Assembly: GCA_021734255.1 (NCBI GenBank)
Contig: JAIPJM010000021.1
Location: 1 to 43,707 of the forward strand
Source: Fidelibacterota bacterium
GTDB taxonomy: Bacteria; Fidelibacterota; UBA8477; JABMPR01
DNA length: 43,707 nucleotides
Direction: 5' to 3'
The translations under genes and the position numbers were made by a program. Positions within the stretch are counted from its first letter, which is position 1. Every line of letters starts with the position of its first letter. Below are positions 18,906 to 27,073 of this stretch, piece after piece. Under the pieces are notes generated by a model, which worked only from the letters and a program-made list of their open reading frames with translations, did not search any database and had not been told where the DNA came from.

Positions 18906-19739
18906 ATGAACGAAAAGCTATTACCTGCCCTCAAATCATTCGGATTTACGACCAACGAAGCTAAAGCTTATCTCAGTTTACTCCAAAATAATCCAGCTAC
19001 AGGATACGAAGTCAGCGGTAACTCTGGTATTCCCCGTTCGGCAATTTATGAGATATTAAAGCGCCTGGAAAGTACCGGTATGGTAAGCACGGTGGACACC
19101 AACCCGACTCGCTATATTCCACTCCCACCGGATCACTTCTATGAGCTCCTTGAGAACAATTTCAGTTCTAATCTGGATACCTTGAAGGAAACACTCCAGA
19201 ATGTGCATACTGAGATCGAGATCGGTGACCTTTGGAACATTCGCGGTTACGATAGTATGATCGATCGGGCCCGGAATATCATTCGTAGCGCAAAGAATTC
19301 AGTATACCTGTCATTATGGGAGAGAGAGTTCGAGCGACTGCATGCTGATCTGATTGATGCTGAAAAGCGGGGAGTGAATATCGTTATATTCTCTTTTTGC
19401 AAGATCGAAGCAGATTTTGGCAGGATATATTCCTATAACCTGGACAGCGAGAGACTCCAAAATGTTTGGAGTAGCAAGATCCTGATGGTAGCTGATCGGG
19501 AGTCGGCACTCCTGGGTGGTGTGGAGATGCTGCCCACCAATAAAGTGGCCTGGACAAAGAATGCTGCCATTGTATCAATTGCATTGAATTATATCATTTT
19601 GGATCTGACTCTTTTTGGACAAAGATACAACCTGGACATGGGCGGTGTGATCATGGATATGCTGGATGGAGAAATCCGTAATCTGGATGACCTCCTCCAC
19701 GAAGATCACGAACCGATCATTGTTTCAGACCCGAAGTAA
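18906..19739 (+). CDS. TrmB-family sugar-responsive transcriptional regulator
   Basis: 277 residues. An N-terminal winged HTH (about 1-68: LKSFGFTTNEAKAYLSLL, IPRSAIYEILKRLESTGMV) is the TrmB DNA-binding domain. After a coiled linker (about 75-105), residues 110-250 match the TrmB PLD-like effector domain (IRGYDSMIDRARNIIRSAKNSVYLSLW). The C-terminal sugar-binding extension of archaeal TrmB is absent. The family is best known in archaea, where it controls sugar transport and the switch between glycolysis and gluconeogenesis. Position immediately upstream of two GAPDH-family genes and glycogen enzymes fits the same job here. The translational start has only a weak GGA upstream. An accag-cta-ctggt inverted repeat lies between it and the next gene. 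Confidence 0.85.
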   Translation: MNEKLLPALKSFGFTTNEAKAYLSLLQNNPATGYEVSGNSGIPRSAIYEILKRLESTGMVSTVDTNPTRYIPLPPDHFYELLENNFSSNLDTLKETLQNVHTEIEIGDLWNIRGYDSMIDRARNIIRSAKNSVYLSLWEREFERLHADLIDAEKRGVNIVIFSFCKIEADFGRIYSYNLDSERLQNVWSSKILMVADRESALLGGVEMLPTNKVAWTKNAAIVSIALNYIILDLTLFGQRYNLDMGGVIMDMLDGEIRNLDDLLHEDHEPIIVSDPK

Positions 19740-19773
19740 CTATGAATAATCGTTTAACCACTAATTTCTTAAA

Positions 19774-19786
19774 ACCAGCTACTGGT
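19774..19786. promoter_or_regulatory. Short inverted repeat upstream of the GAPDH pair, possible operator
   Basis: ACCAG-CTA-CTGGT is a perfect 5-base inverted repeat located 22 bases before the GAPDH-like start and just after the TrmB gene. It is a candidate binding site for that regulator by position only. No second copy was found upstream of the GH57 gene, where a different repeat (TACCGC-N6-GCGGTA, 21909-21926) occurs. Confidence 0.2.
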
Positions 19787-19807
19787 AACAAGACGGAGGC
19801 GTGATTT

Positions 19808-20824
19808 ATGAGTAAAACCAAAATCGGGCTCATGGGATTTGGCGAGATCGGCAGAGATGTCTATCGCCTGTGCCTTGAACAACCCGAACTGGAAGTCGTG
19901 GCGATCAGTGATATCGGTCGCGCAGACATTCTCCACTATCTAATGAGAACGGATGGCAGAAAACCTGTGCAGGCTAAATTGGAAGGCAACTTCCTTGTCG
20001 CTGAAGGTCAGAAAGCCCGCATCATCCACGGTGTTGAACCGAAGGATGTGCCCTGGGACGCATTTGATGTGGATGTTGTCATCGATTCCACCCATAAGTA
20101 TAGAACAAGAGAATCACTGGAGGCACATCTTGACTCCGGTGCAAAACGTGTGATCCTGGGTTCATTACCCCACGACGATATTGATCGTGTTGTGGTCATG
20201 GGTGTGAATGAGGATAGCATGCAAGCGAGTGACAAGATCGTTTCTGCTGCCTCAGCGACAACGAACGCCCTGGCACTTATGCTGGACACACTTAACAAAG
20301 CCTTTGGTGTAGAATCAGCTATGATGACCACCATTCATGCCTACACAAGCGACCAGCCCTTGCGTGATACAGCTGCAGCAGACTTCCGTAGAAGTCGTTC
20401 AGCCGCTGAGAATATCATCCCAAATGTGAATATTAGCCCCTACTGGATGGAACACATTCTTCCTGAATTCAAGGGCAAGATCGAAGGGTCTGCTCTGAAT
20501 GTACCAGTACCCATGGGATCACTGCTTGATCTAACCTGCGTACTATCCAAGGCAGAGACGACTATTGAAGAAGTCAATGCGGCTATGAAAGCAGCTGCAG
20601 CAAAACTTCCTGACTATATCGAAGTGACCGATGATCCTATCGTGTCCAGCGATGTTATTGGCAATACCCATAGTGCTCTGTTTGACTCAAAAGGAACGAT
20701 GAAATCAAGTAAAAGAATGGTGAAGACACTGACCTGGTATGATAATAGCCTTGGTCAGGCTGGACGCCTGGTTGACCTGGCCCTCGCCTATGGTAAGCTT
20801 GGGGTAGAAGGAGGTGCTGCATGA
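19808..20824 (+). CDS. GAPDH-like protein lacking the catalytic cysteine (pseudo-GAPDH)
   Basis: 338 residues, colinear over its whole length with the active GAPDH next door: GFGEIGRD nucleotide-binding loop, a DSTHKYRTRESL segment, TTIHAYTSDQ with the base His177, RRSRSAAENIIP, and WYDN near the end. The active-site segment reads SAASATTNALAL. The nucleophilic Cys (C151 in the partner) is Ala150 and the second conserved Cys is Ala154. The inorganic-phosphate loop TTTGAA is replaced by NVNISP, and the phosphate-binding Arg (R232 of the partner) is Asn231. It therefore cannot perform the thiohemiacetal chemistry, though it may still bind NAD. GGAGG lies eight bases before the ATG. Its stop overlaps the start of the next gene. 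Likely a structural or regulatory partner subunit of GAPDH; a different dehydrogenase reaction is possible. Confidence 0.88.
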   Translation: MSKTKIGLMGFGEIGRDVYRLCLEQPELEVVAISDIGRADILHYLMRTDGRKPVQAKLEGNFLVAEGQKARIIHGVEPKDVPWDAFDVDVVIDSTHKYRTRESLEAHLDSGAKRVILGSLPHDDIDRVVVMGVNEDSMQASDKIVSAASATTNALALMLDTLNKAFGVESAMMTTIHAYTSDQPLRDTAAADFRRSRSAAENIIPNVNISPYWMEHILPEFKGKIEGSALNVPVPMGSLLDLTCVLSKAETTIEEVNAAMKAAAAKLPDYIEVTDDPIVSSDVIGNTHSALFDSKGTMKSSKRMVKTLTWYDNSLGQAGRLVDLALAYGKLGVEGGAA

Positions 20825-21825
20825 GGGTAGCCATCAATGGATTCGGACGTATCGGTCGTTCTGTTTTCCGTATTTTAGATAAACGTGACGATATTAACGT
20901 CGTTGCTATCAACGATCTTTTTGATCATCAAGCGCTTGCCTACCTTCTGAAATATGATACGGTCATGGGTGGGTTTGGTGATGCGAAGGTCCGTGTTGAA
21001 GGCGACGTGCTATATACATCCAATGACACTGTGAAAATGCTCAACGAGCGCAACCCTAGCGACCTTCCCTGGAAGGAACTGGATATCGATGTTGTTATTG
21101 AATCGACTGGTGTATTCAGAACCAAGGAGTCCTTGACTCAACATCTTGACGCTGGTGCAAAACGTGTCATCCTCACGGTCCCCTCAAAGGACGAAATTGA
21201 TTACACCGTTGTTCTGGGGGTAAATGAGGACGGCTTGAAGCCCGAGCACAGGATCGTTTCAAATGCCAGTTGTACAACAAACTGCCTCGCCCCAATGGCT
21301 AAGGTGCTCAATGATGCCTTTGGAATCGTTGAGGGCGTCATGACAACGACCCATGCCTATACCAATGACCAGCGCCTAGCTGATGTCCCCCACTCGGATT
21401 GGAGACGGAGCCGTGCCGCTGCTGAGAACATCATCCCCACAACGACGGGTGCTGCCCGCGCAGTGGGTAAAGTTCTACCTGAGCTGGCTGGTAAATTGGA
21501 TGGTCTGGCAGCGCGTGTTCCCGTTGCTGATGGCTCTGTAGTTGACCTCATTGTTGAGGTGGGCAAGGATGTCACAGTTGAAGACGTTAATGCTGCCGTC
21601 CTTGCAGCGACAAAAACAGAACGTCTCAGTGGTGTCCTGGAATACAGCGATCGTCATCTGGTATCATCCGATATCATTGGCAATCCGTATTCTTCCATCT
21701 ACGATGCCTCCTACACACGTGTCGTGAATAAGCGCATCGTAAAGGTCCTGAACTGGTATGATAACGAGTGGGGTTACTCAAACAGAGTAGTCGACCTCGT
21801 TGATCTGTTCAAGGGTATGCAATAA
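20821..21825 (+). CDS. gap: Glyceraldehyde-3-phosphate dehydrogenase, type I
   Basis: Oxidises glyceraldehyde 3-phosphate to 1,3-bisphosphoglycerate with NAD+ and phosphate in glycolysis, or the reverse in gluconeogenesis. 334 residues, standard length. The NAD-binding INGFGRIGR starts at residue 5, the catalytic SNASCTTNCLAP holds Cys151, and the base is His178 in TTTHAYTNDQ. The phosphate sites are TTTGAA (207-212) and Arg232 in ARVPVADGS; WYDNEWGYSNR lies near the C-terminus. NDLFD at the adenosine ribose position favours NAD over NADP. The ATG overlaps the stop of the cysteine-less paralogue (ATGA), so the two are made together in coupled amounts. A strong terminator follows. Confidence 0.97.
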   Translation: MRVAINGFGRIGRSVFRILDKRDDINVVAINDLFDHQALAYLLKYDTVMGGFGDAKVRVEGDVLYTSNDTVKMLNERNPSDLPWKELDIDVVIESTGVFRTKESLTQHLDAGAKRVILTVPSKDEIDYTVVLGVNEDGLKPEHRIVSNASCTTNCLAPMAKVLNDAFGIVEGVMTTTHAYTNDQRLADVPHSDWRRSRAAAENIIPTTTGAARAVGKVLPELAGKLDGLAARVPVADGSVVDLIVEVGKDVTVEDVNAAVLAATKTERLSGVLEYSDRHLVSSDIIGNPYSSIYDASYTRVVNKRIVKVLNWYDNEWGYSNRVVDLVDLFKGMQ

Positions 21826-21845
21826 AAAACACCTTCTGTAAAATG

Positions 21846-21884
21846 AGGGAACTGGTCCATTTATTTGGGCCAGTTCCCTTTTAT
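21846..21884 (+). terminator. Rho-independent terminator of the GAPDH pair
   Basis: A 13-base-pair stem (AGGGAACTGGTCC at 21846-21858 with GGGCCAGTTCCCT at 21867-21879, one G-T pair) and an 8-base loop are followed by TTTTATT. It separates the GAPDH pair from the GH57/GlgP pair. Confidence 0.92.
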
Positions 21885-21908
21885 TAAATAACGATTCGGA
21901 ATAATTGA

Positions 21909-21926
21909 TACCGCGTGAATGCGGTA
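21909..21926. promoter_or_regulatory. Inverted repeat upstream of the GH57 gene, possible operator
   Basis: TACCGC-GTGAAT-GCGGTA is a perfect 6-base inverted repeat 16 bases before the GH57 start. As RNA it would be a small hairpin before the ribosome-binding region. As DNA it could be a regulator site. It is unlike the repeat before the GAPDH pair. Confidence 0.25.
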
Positions 21927-21942
21927 AACGGAAGCCCTGTTT

Positions 21943-23985
21943 ATGAAAACTGTCCAGTTCATTTTCGGTATACACAACCATCAGCCTGTTGGCAATTTTG
22001 ATGATGTGTTTCAGCATGCCTGTGATCACTCCTACCTACCCTTCCTGCAGGTACTGGATCGATTTCCTGATATCCACATGGCCTTTCATTTCAGTGGGTC
22101 ATTGCTGGAGTGGTTGGAGGAGAATCGTAGCGACGTCCTGGAATTGTTCAAAAAACTCGTGGATCGTGGAAATATCGAGATCCTGGGAGCCGGGTTCTAT
22201 GAGCCAATTCTGGTGATGATCCCTGAAGCTGATAAAAAGGGACAAATACAAAAGATGAATCGTTGGGCCAGATCCTTTGCTGATTATGAAGTCAAGGGAA
22301 ACTGGTTGACTGAGCGTGTGTGGGAACCCCACCTGGTAACAAGTCTGAAACAGGCAGGTATCGATTATACCATCGTTGATGATTTTCATTTTTTATCCTC
22401 TGGGATCGATCCAGATAATCTTAACGGCTACTATCATACTGAGCAGGAAGGTCAGTTCCTTGGTGTCTTTCCGATCAGCCAGAAACTGCGTTATGCGATG
22501 CCCTTTGAGGATCCTCAGCTTACCATCGATATCCTGCGAGAGCAGGCAAGTGACGACGGTGAAAACGTTGTGGTTATGGCCGATGATGGCGAAAAATTCG
22601 GTATCTGGCCAGGTACCTACGACCTGGTCTACAAGGAAAAATGGTTAGAACGGTTTTTTACACTCCTCTCAGAGAATTCGGACTGGTTGATAACGACGAC
22701 ATTTAAAAAATATTTTAACGCTCACAAACCCAAGGGTTTGGTTTACCTACCCACTTCCTCATACTTCGAAATGTCCCAGTGGACATTGCCCACCCAACTG
22801 GGTCAGCGCATGGATGCGCTTATGCATGAAATGGATGAGCAGGGCAGAGGGGAGGAGAATCGTCCATTCATCAAAGGTGGAATGTGGCGTAATTTCTTCA
22901 CAAAGTATCCAGAATCGAACTGGATGCAGAAGCGTATCCAATCGCTTTCATTGAAATTGGATTCCCATAGCAGTGTTTCATCTGACACCATGGATGATCT
23001 GTATCGATCCCAGTGTAACTGTGCTTTCTGGCACGGTGTCTTTGGTGGATTGTACTTGCCACATCTCCGACATGCCATCTATGAACACTTACTGAAAGCG
23101 GAGGAAGCGTTTGTCAAGTCTGGTGGGGTTTTCCACGGACTAGAGGATATTGATGGCGATGGATATGAAGAATATCGTCTGCGGACAGAAAAAATGCAGG
23201 TGTTCATATCAGCTCATACCGGGACGATCAAGGAGATAGACTGGATTCCCGCCAAGTTTAATGTAACCAACTATATTCAGAGATATGCAGAGCATTATCA
23301 CCATAAATTAACCCAGGCCAACAGAGAACAGCATGGGGGCGGATCTATTCATGATCTGGTCCTGACCAAAGAAGATGGTCTGGAGAAGAAATTATTCATC
23401 GACAGCTACCTGCGTCAGGGCTTGACCGATCATTTATTTAGCCCTGATCGGTCGCTGGACAGCTATTACCGAGGTGAACTTGTTCCTGAGCTTGAATTAG
23501 TTGAGGTGAAGCAAGGTGAAGCGGGCGTGATCATCACCACACGATCTGGTGAGGTGTCCATTTCAAAACAAGTAGAATTGCACGACAATGACCTCTCTGT
23601 TGCCCTTGAGGTAGTAAACACTGGAACGGAACCGATCGATACCATTTACGGTCTTGAATTGAATTTTGGACTCCTGGGAGGCAATAGCCCGGATCGTTAT
23701 TATGAGCTGAACGGCGAACACTCAGGAAGTTTGGATACGCTGCAAGCGGATGAGGCGATCACTGATTTAGCTCTGATAGATGAATGGGATAATTTTAAAA
23801 TTGGGCTGGCGTTTGAACAGGCTTGTGATTTATGGCGTGCTCCCATTGAAACCATATCCATGTCGGAAGCCGGATTTGAGCGTGTCTACCAGGCATCATC
23901 CACGCTCCCGCATTGGAATCTTTCCCTGGCGCCAGGGGAAGCCTTCAAAACGACTGTCTCCATCAGTATTAATGCCTTTAAATAG
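21943..23985 (+). CDS. GH57 4-alpha-glucanotransferase / alpha-amylase family enzyme
   Basis: 680 residues, close to the approximately 660 of the Thermococcus litoralis 4-alpha-glucanotransferase. The conserved GH57 regions are in order: HNHQPVG (residues 11-17), GAGFYEP near 82, WLTERVWEP with the predicted nucleophile Glu124, and MADDGEKFG with the acid/base Asp214. The C-terminal half fits the DUF1925/DUF1926 beta domains of the same subfamily. No signal peptide is seen, so it acts in the cytoplasm. It transfers or hydrolyses alpha-1,4-glucan segments. With the phosphorylase 15 bases downstream, it would trim glycogen or maltodextrins into chains suited to phosphorolysis. The WLTERVWEP form favours glucanotransferase over branching enzyme. 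Confidence 0.9.
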   Translation: MKTVQFIFGIHNHQPVGNFDDVFQHACDHSYLPFLQVLDRFPDIHMAFHFSGSLLEWLEENRSDVLELFKKLVDRGNIEILGAGFYEPILVMIPEADKKGQIQKMNRWARSFADYEVKGNWLTERVWEPHLVTSLKQAGIDYTIVDDFHFLSSGIDPDNLNGYYHTEQEGQFLGVFPISQKLRYAMPFEDPQLTIDILREQASDDGENVVVMADDGEKFGIWPGTYDLVYKEKWLERFFTLLSENSDWLITTTFKKYFNAHKPKGLVYLPTSSYFEMSQWTLPTQLGQRMDALMHEMDEQGRGEENRPFIKGGMWRNFFTKYPESNWMQKRIQSLSLKLDSHSSVSSDTMDDLYRSQCNCAFWHGVFGGLYLPHLRHAIYEHLLKAEEAFVKSGGVFHGLEDIDGDGYEEYRLRTEKMQVFISAHTGTIKEIDWIPAKFNVTNYIQRYAEHYHHKLTQANREQHGGGSIHDLVLTKEDGLEKKLFIDSYLRQGLTDHLFSPDRSLDSYYRGELVPELELVEVKQGEAGVIITTRSGEVSISKQVELHDNDLSVALEVVNTGTEPIDTIYGLELNFGLLGGNSPDRYYELNGEHSGSLDTLQADEAITDLALIDEWDNFKIGLAFEQACDLWRAPIETISMSEAGFERVYQASSTLPHWNLSLAPGEAFKTTVSISINAFK

Positions 23986-24000
23986 AATCAAGAGGAATAA

Positions 24001-25647
24001 ATGACCGATAAAACACCGAACGTAGCCTATTTCAGCGCGGAAATTGGGATTTCACCCAGTATTCACACCTATAGCGGGGGGCTCGGTATTCTAGCTGGTG
24101 ACCACATCAAGTCTGCCGCCGACCTTGGCGTCAACATGGTCGCAGTGACACTCATGTACAAAGAGGGTTACTTCAAACAGCGGATGGATGAAGATGGGAA
24201 TCAAACCGAGGTATATCCACGATTTGAACCTGATCCCATGCTGGAAAAACTGGATGGTACCATCTCGCTTCCCTTGCGGGGCCGTGATGTCCTGGTCCAG
24301 GTCTGGAAGTACACGTTTGAAGGCATCAAGGGGAACCGCATTGATATATTGCTTCTGGACACCGACATTCCAGCGAATACTGACGATGACCGATCAATTA
24401 CCCTCAGACTTTACTCCGGTGGGAAGGACCACCGAATTCTACAGGAGGCGATCCTGGGTTTTGGTGGTGTGCGTGCCTTGCGAAAATTCGGATATAAGGA
24501 TTTCAGCACCTATCATATGAATGAGGGACACTGCTCTTTTCTCACCTTGGAATTACTCAGGGAATTCAGTTATAAAGAGGAAGAGGTGAGAAAGCGCTGC
24601 CACTTTACGACCCACACGCCTGTACCGGCCGGTCACGATCATTTTGGAGCGGATCGGGTAGAAAGACTTATTGGGGACCTTCTCCCAAGTGGTCTGAAAT
24701 TACCGTCCATGGTTGTGAACAGCCGCGTTCATATGACAGAGCTGGGTCTCTATTTTAGTCGCAGTGCCAATGGGGTATCCGAGCTGCATGGTGATGTGGC
24801 GCGTGCACAATTTCCGCAGTTTAATATCGGGCATGTGACCAATGGTGTCTTCCATCGATATTGGGTAGGGAAGATCTTTCGCGAAGTATTCGATCGTCAC
24901 CTACCTGGATGGCGCGAGGATCCCCAAAGACTTCTTGAGGTAGATAAGGTACCTGATGAGGAGCTGCTCTTCGCCAGACGCGGGCAGAAAAAATTCCTGC
25001 TGGAGTATGCCAACTCTCAATCGCAGCGGGCCATGGCATATGATGTCCTTACGATCGGTTTTGCTCGTCGAGCAGCCGAATACAAGCGAGCCCGGTTGAT
25101 CTTCAGAGATAAAGAACGCTTGATACAATTAGCAAAAGGGAATAAGATACAATTCGTATTTGCCGGAAAAGCGCATCCCCGTGATGATCATGGAAAAGAG
25201 ATCCTGAAGGAGATCGTCCTCCAGGCCCGTGAACTCCTCAGTGATGTAAAGATCGTCTTTCTTGAGAATTACAATATGTGGCTGGGGAGGCTGATCACCT
25301 CTGGCGTTGATGTATGGCTGAATACACCCCTGCGACCCAATGAAGCCTCTGGCACCTCCGGAATGAAAGCCACCTTGAATGGTGTCCCCAATCTATCCAT
25401 CATGGATGGTTGGTGGGCTGAAGCTTGCCGGGAAGGTGAAAATGGTTGGGCTATTGGTGATCCCGCCAATGCCAACGATGAGGCAGATGCAGATCACTTG
25501 TACAGCATCCTGGAGAACAAGGTGATCCCAACTTACTATGATCATCCTGAAAAGTGGCTGAGTATCATTCGTGAGTCCATCAAAACTGGTGTCCAATTCA
25601 CAGGGAATCGAATGGTAGAGGATTATTTAAAGGATTATTATCGCTAG
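24001..25647 (+). CDS. glgP: Alpha-glucan (glycogen/maltodextrin) phosphorylase, short form
   Basis: 548 residues, the compact bacterial/archaeal phosphorylase form that starts at the catalytic core. The N-terminal VAYFSAEIGISPSIHTYSGGLGILAGDH is characteristic (given here as a family pattern, residues 8-35). HMNEGHCSFL lies near 177 and TTHTPVPAGHD near 203. RPNEASGTSGMKATLNG contains Lys456, the predicted pyridoxal-phosphate lysine. It releases glucose 1-phosphate from alpha-1,4-glucan. GAGG sits seven bases before the ATG. It forms a two-gene unit with the GH57 enzyme and ends in a strong terminator. Glucose 1-phosphate from this step feeds the pathway containing the GAPDH pair upstream. 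Confidence 0.93.
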   Translation: MTDKTPNVAYFSAEIGISPSIHTYSGGLGILAGDHIKSAADLGVNMVAVTLMYKEGYFKQRMDEDGNQTEVYPRFEPDPMLEKLDGTISLPLRGRDVLVQVWKYTFEGIKGNRIDILLLDTDIPANTDDDRSITLRLYSGGKDHRILQEAILGFGGVRALRKFGYKDFSTYHMNEGHCSFLTLELLREFSYKEEEVRKRCHFTTHTPVPAGHDHFGADRVERLIGDLLPSGLKLPSMVVNSRVHMTELGLYFSRSANGVSELHGDVARAQFPQFNIGHVTNGVFHRYWVGKIFREVFDRHLPGWREDPQRLLEVDKVPDEELLFARRGQKKFLLEYANSQSQRAMAYDVLTIGFARRAAEYKRARLIFRDKERLIQLAKGNKIQFVFAGKAHPRDDHGKEILKEIVLQARELLSDVKIVFLENYNMWLGRLITSGVDVWLNTPLRPNEASGTSGMKATLNGVPNLSIMDGWWAEACREGENGWAIGDPANANDEADADHLYSILENKVIPTYYDHPEKWLSIIRESIKTGVQFTGNRMVEDYLKDYYR

Positions 25648-25662
25648 CATTCAATACGATTG

Positions 25663-25694
25663 AAAAAAGGGCTGGGGCACCAGCCCTTTTTTTT
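25663..25694 (+). terminator. Rho-independent terminator after glgP
   Basis: A 13-base-pair perfect stem (AAAAAAGGGCTGG, loop GGCA, CCAGCCCTTTTTT) runs into a further T-run. It closes the GH57-glgP unit. Confidence 0.95.
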
Positions 25695-25833
25695 ATGTAA
25701 GATCAAAACTACAGTGGAATATTTTCAGGTATTAAATATATCTTGTCAATCTATTTCGCATGAAAGAGGTTATGAGCAAAATGATTGCACTTAAAAACTC
25801 ACTTGGCTAATTCGCCAAAAAAGGGGGTCTCTC

Positions 25834-26328
25834 ATGAGCAGAGCACTAACGACTACTACCCTAACCCTTACTGTTTTATGTTTTCTACTGACTTGCGCAG
25901 TTAAATATGTGCCCCTAACTGCTAGTGGTGGTTATCAGGAAGCAAAGATCGCTGACGATAGCTACGTGGTAAAATTTATTGGCAATCAATACAACAATAT
26001 GGATCAGGTCAGGACCTACGTTGCCTTTCGCTCCGCAGAGATCGCCCTGGAAAATGGCTACAGTCACTTTCTTATCGAGGAAGATGCGAGCTTAATGGAG
26101 ACCAGATCTGAATTGTCCAGTGCAGACTTGAGCATTGAGACAACATCTTCAATGTCTGGGGGTGTGAGGACTGAAGTACGAAGCAACTTTGGACCAGAGG
26201 TTTCAGTTGATGATGTGGTTGGAATCTTTACGATCAAATTGATGAAGAAGGAACATCCCGTTCATAAATCTGCCAGTGTGGATGCAGAGAACTTTATCGA
26301 GCAAAACCGGCATCTGGTCAAGCGTTGA
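25834..26328 (+). CDS. Small lipoprotein resembling the CC0125/CC1285 family
   Basis: 164 residues. The N-terminus has a hydrophobic stretch ending in LLTC (Cys21), a lipobox with Thr at -1, slightly atypical. The mature part contains SGGYQEAKIADDSYVVKFIGN and a following QVRTYVAFRSAEIALENGYSHFLI (in two stretches, residues about 30-90). This matches the pattern (GY..., RVSF.GN, YLLLRAAELTLE.G...F) of the widespread CC0125/CC1285-type lipoproteins of unknown function. GGGGGT precedes the ATG. It stands alone after the glgP terminator, with 139 bases of leader sequence that hold no recognisable site apart from AT-rich sequence. Confidence 0.75.
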   Translation: MSRALTTTTLTLTVLCFLLTCAVKYVPLTASGGYQEAKIADDSYVVKFIGNQYNNMDQVRTYVAFRSAEIALENGYSHFLIEEDASLMETRSELSSADLSIETTSSMSGGVRTEVRSNFGPEVSVDDVVGIFTIKLMKKEHPVHKSASVDAENFIEQNRHLVKR

Positions 26329-26356
26329 TGAGTTCTTCAGGCATTTGGATTGAAAT

Positions 26357-27043
26357 CTACGGTGGGCTGATATAGCTCATACAGAAATCGAATTCAAAGA
26401 CATCACTCCCATCGTCAGTGACAGTGACATAGACAGTTGCTGGTTGGTAGGACCATTTATAGCCTTCCACCTTGTAGTATCCTGGATAGACATCTTTGAA
26501 AACATAGCGACCTGCATCTGTGGTCTCAGACTCCCGGGTGTCCATCACGGCGCCAGCCTCCAGCTCAATTGGAGTTAATATCAGGGTAGCCTTCATCACC
26601 TTGATGGAGGTGCCGCACCGATTGACCAATCCCTTAAAATCAATTTCTGGTGGAGCAGGAATGATGATATTGTAATTGCGATCTGAGTATTGGAAGAAAT
26701 CGATCGCTTTCGAAAAGCAGAGTTCCTCTTCCTGATATACCTGAACCAGGTACTGACCTAAATATAAACTATCAATTGAGTAGTAGCCTTCACCATCAGC
26801 CAAAATGGTATCGGTGGGAGCTGTGTCTCCAGCATAAGACTCGCCAGATTGTGCATAGGTCATGGTGATGATGATCCGGGCATTGACAACAGTTGAGTCG
26901 GTGCCACCATCTATTACTTGTCCCCAGAGCCTGTAATATGGCTGTTCAACCGGATTGACAGCATGATCCTGAAAAGAATCCAGGCAGGATTGAATGAAAC
27001 AAACCAGCAGCAGCAGGAGCAAGGGGAGGGCGTACTTATTCAT
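26357..27043 (-). CDS. Lipoprotein with carboxypeptidase-regulatory-like beta domains (copy B)
   Basis: 228 residues. A lipoprotein signal ends in FIQSC, with lipidated Cys20 followed by LDSFQDHAVNPVEQPYY. Two beta-sandwich segments of CarboxypepD_reg type follow: residues about 40-125 (LWGQVIDGGTDSTVVNARIII, ADGEGYYSIDSLYLGQYLVQVY) and 135-225 (FKGLVNRCG, DAGRYVFKDVYPGYYKVEGY). Such domains are non-catalytic and often mediate adhesion or assembly. It is a clear paralogue of the next gene upstream (27074-27757), which is 30 bases away and on the same strand. Function unknown. Confidence 0.82.
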   Translation of the reverse strand: MNKYALPLLLLLLVCFIQSCLDSFQDHAVNPVEQPYYRLWGQVIDGGTDSTVVNARIIITMTYAQSGESYAGDTAPTDTILADGEGYYSIDSLYLGQYLVQVYQEEELCFSKAIDFFQYSDRNYNIIIPAPPEIDFKGLVNRCGTSIKVMKATLILTPIELEAGAVMDTRESETTDAGRYVFKDVYPGYYKVEGYKWSYQPATVYVTVTDDGSDVFEFDFCMSYISPP

Positions 27044-27073
27044 GGTAAAATGTAACCGGTGGACAATGACAGG

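Noticed and set aside
19808..20824. Cysteine-less GAPDH as a decaying pseudogene
   Set aside because: Frame, length, ribosome-binding site and coupling to the next gene are intact; substitutions are targeted at the active site and not scattered.
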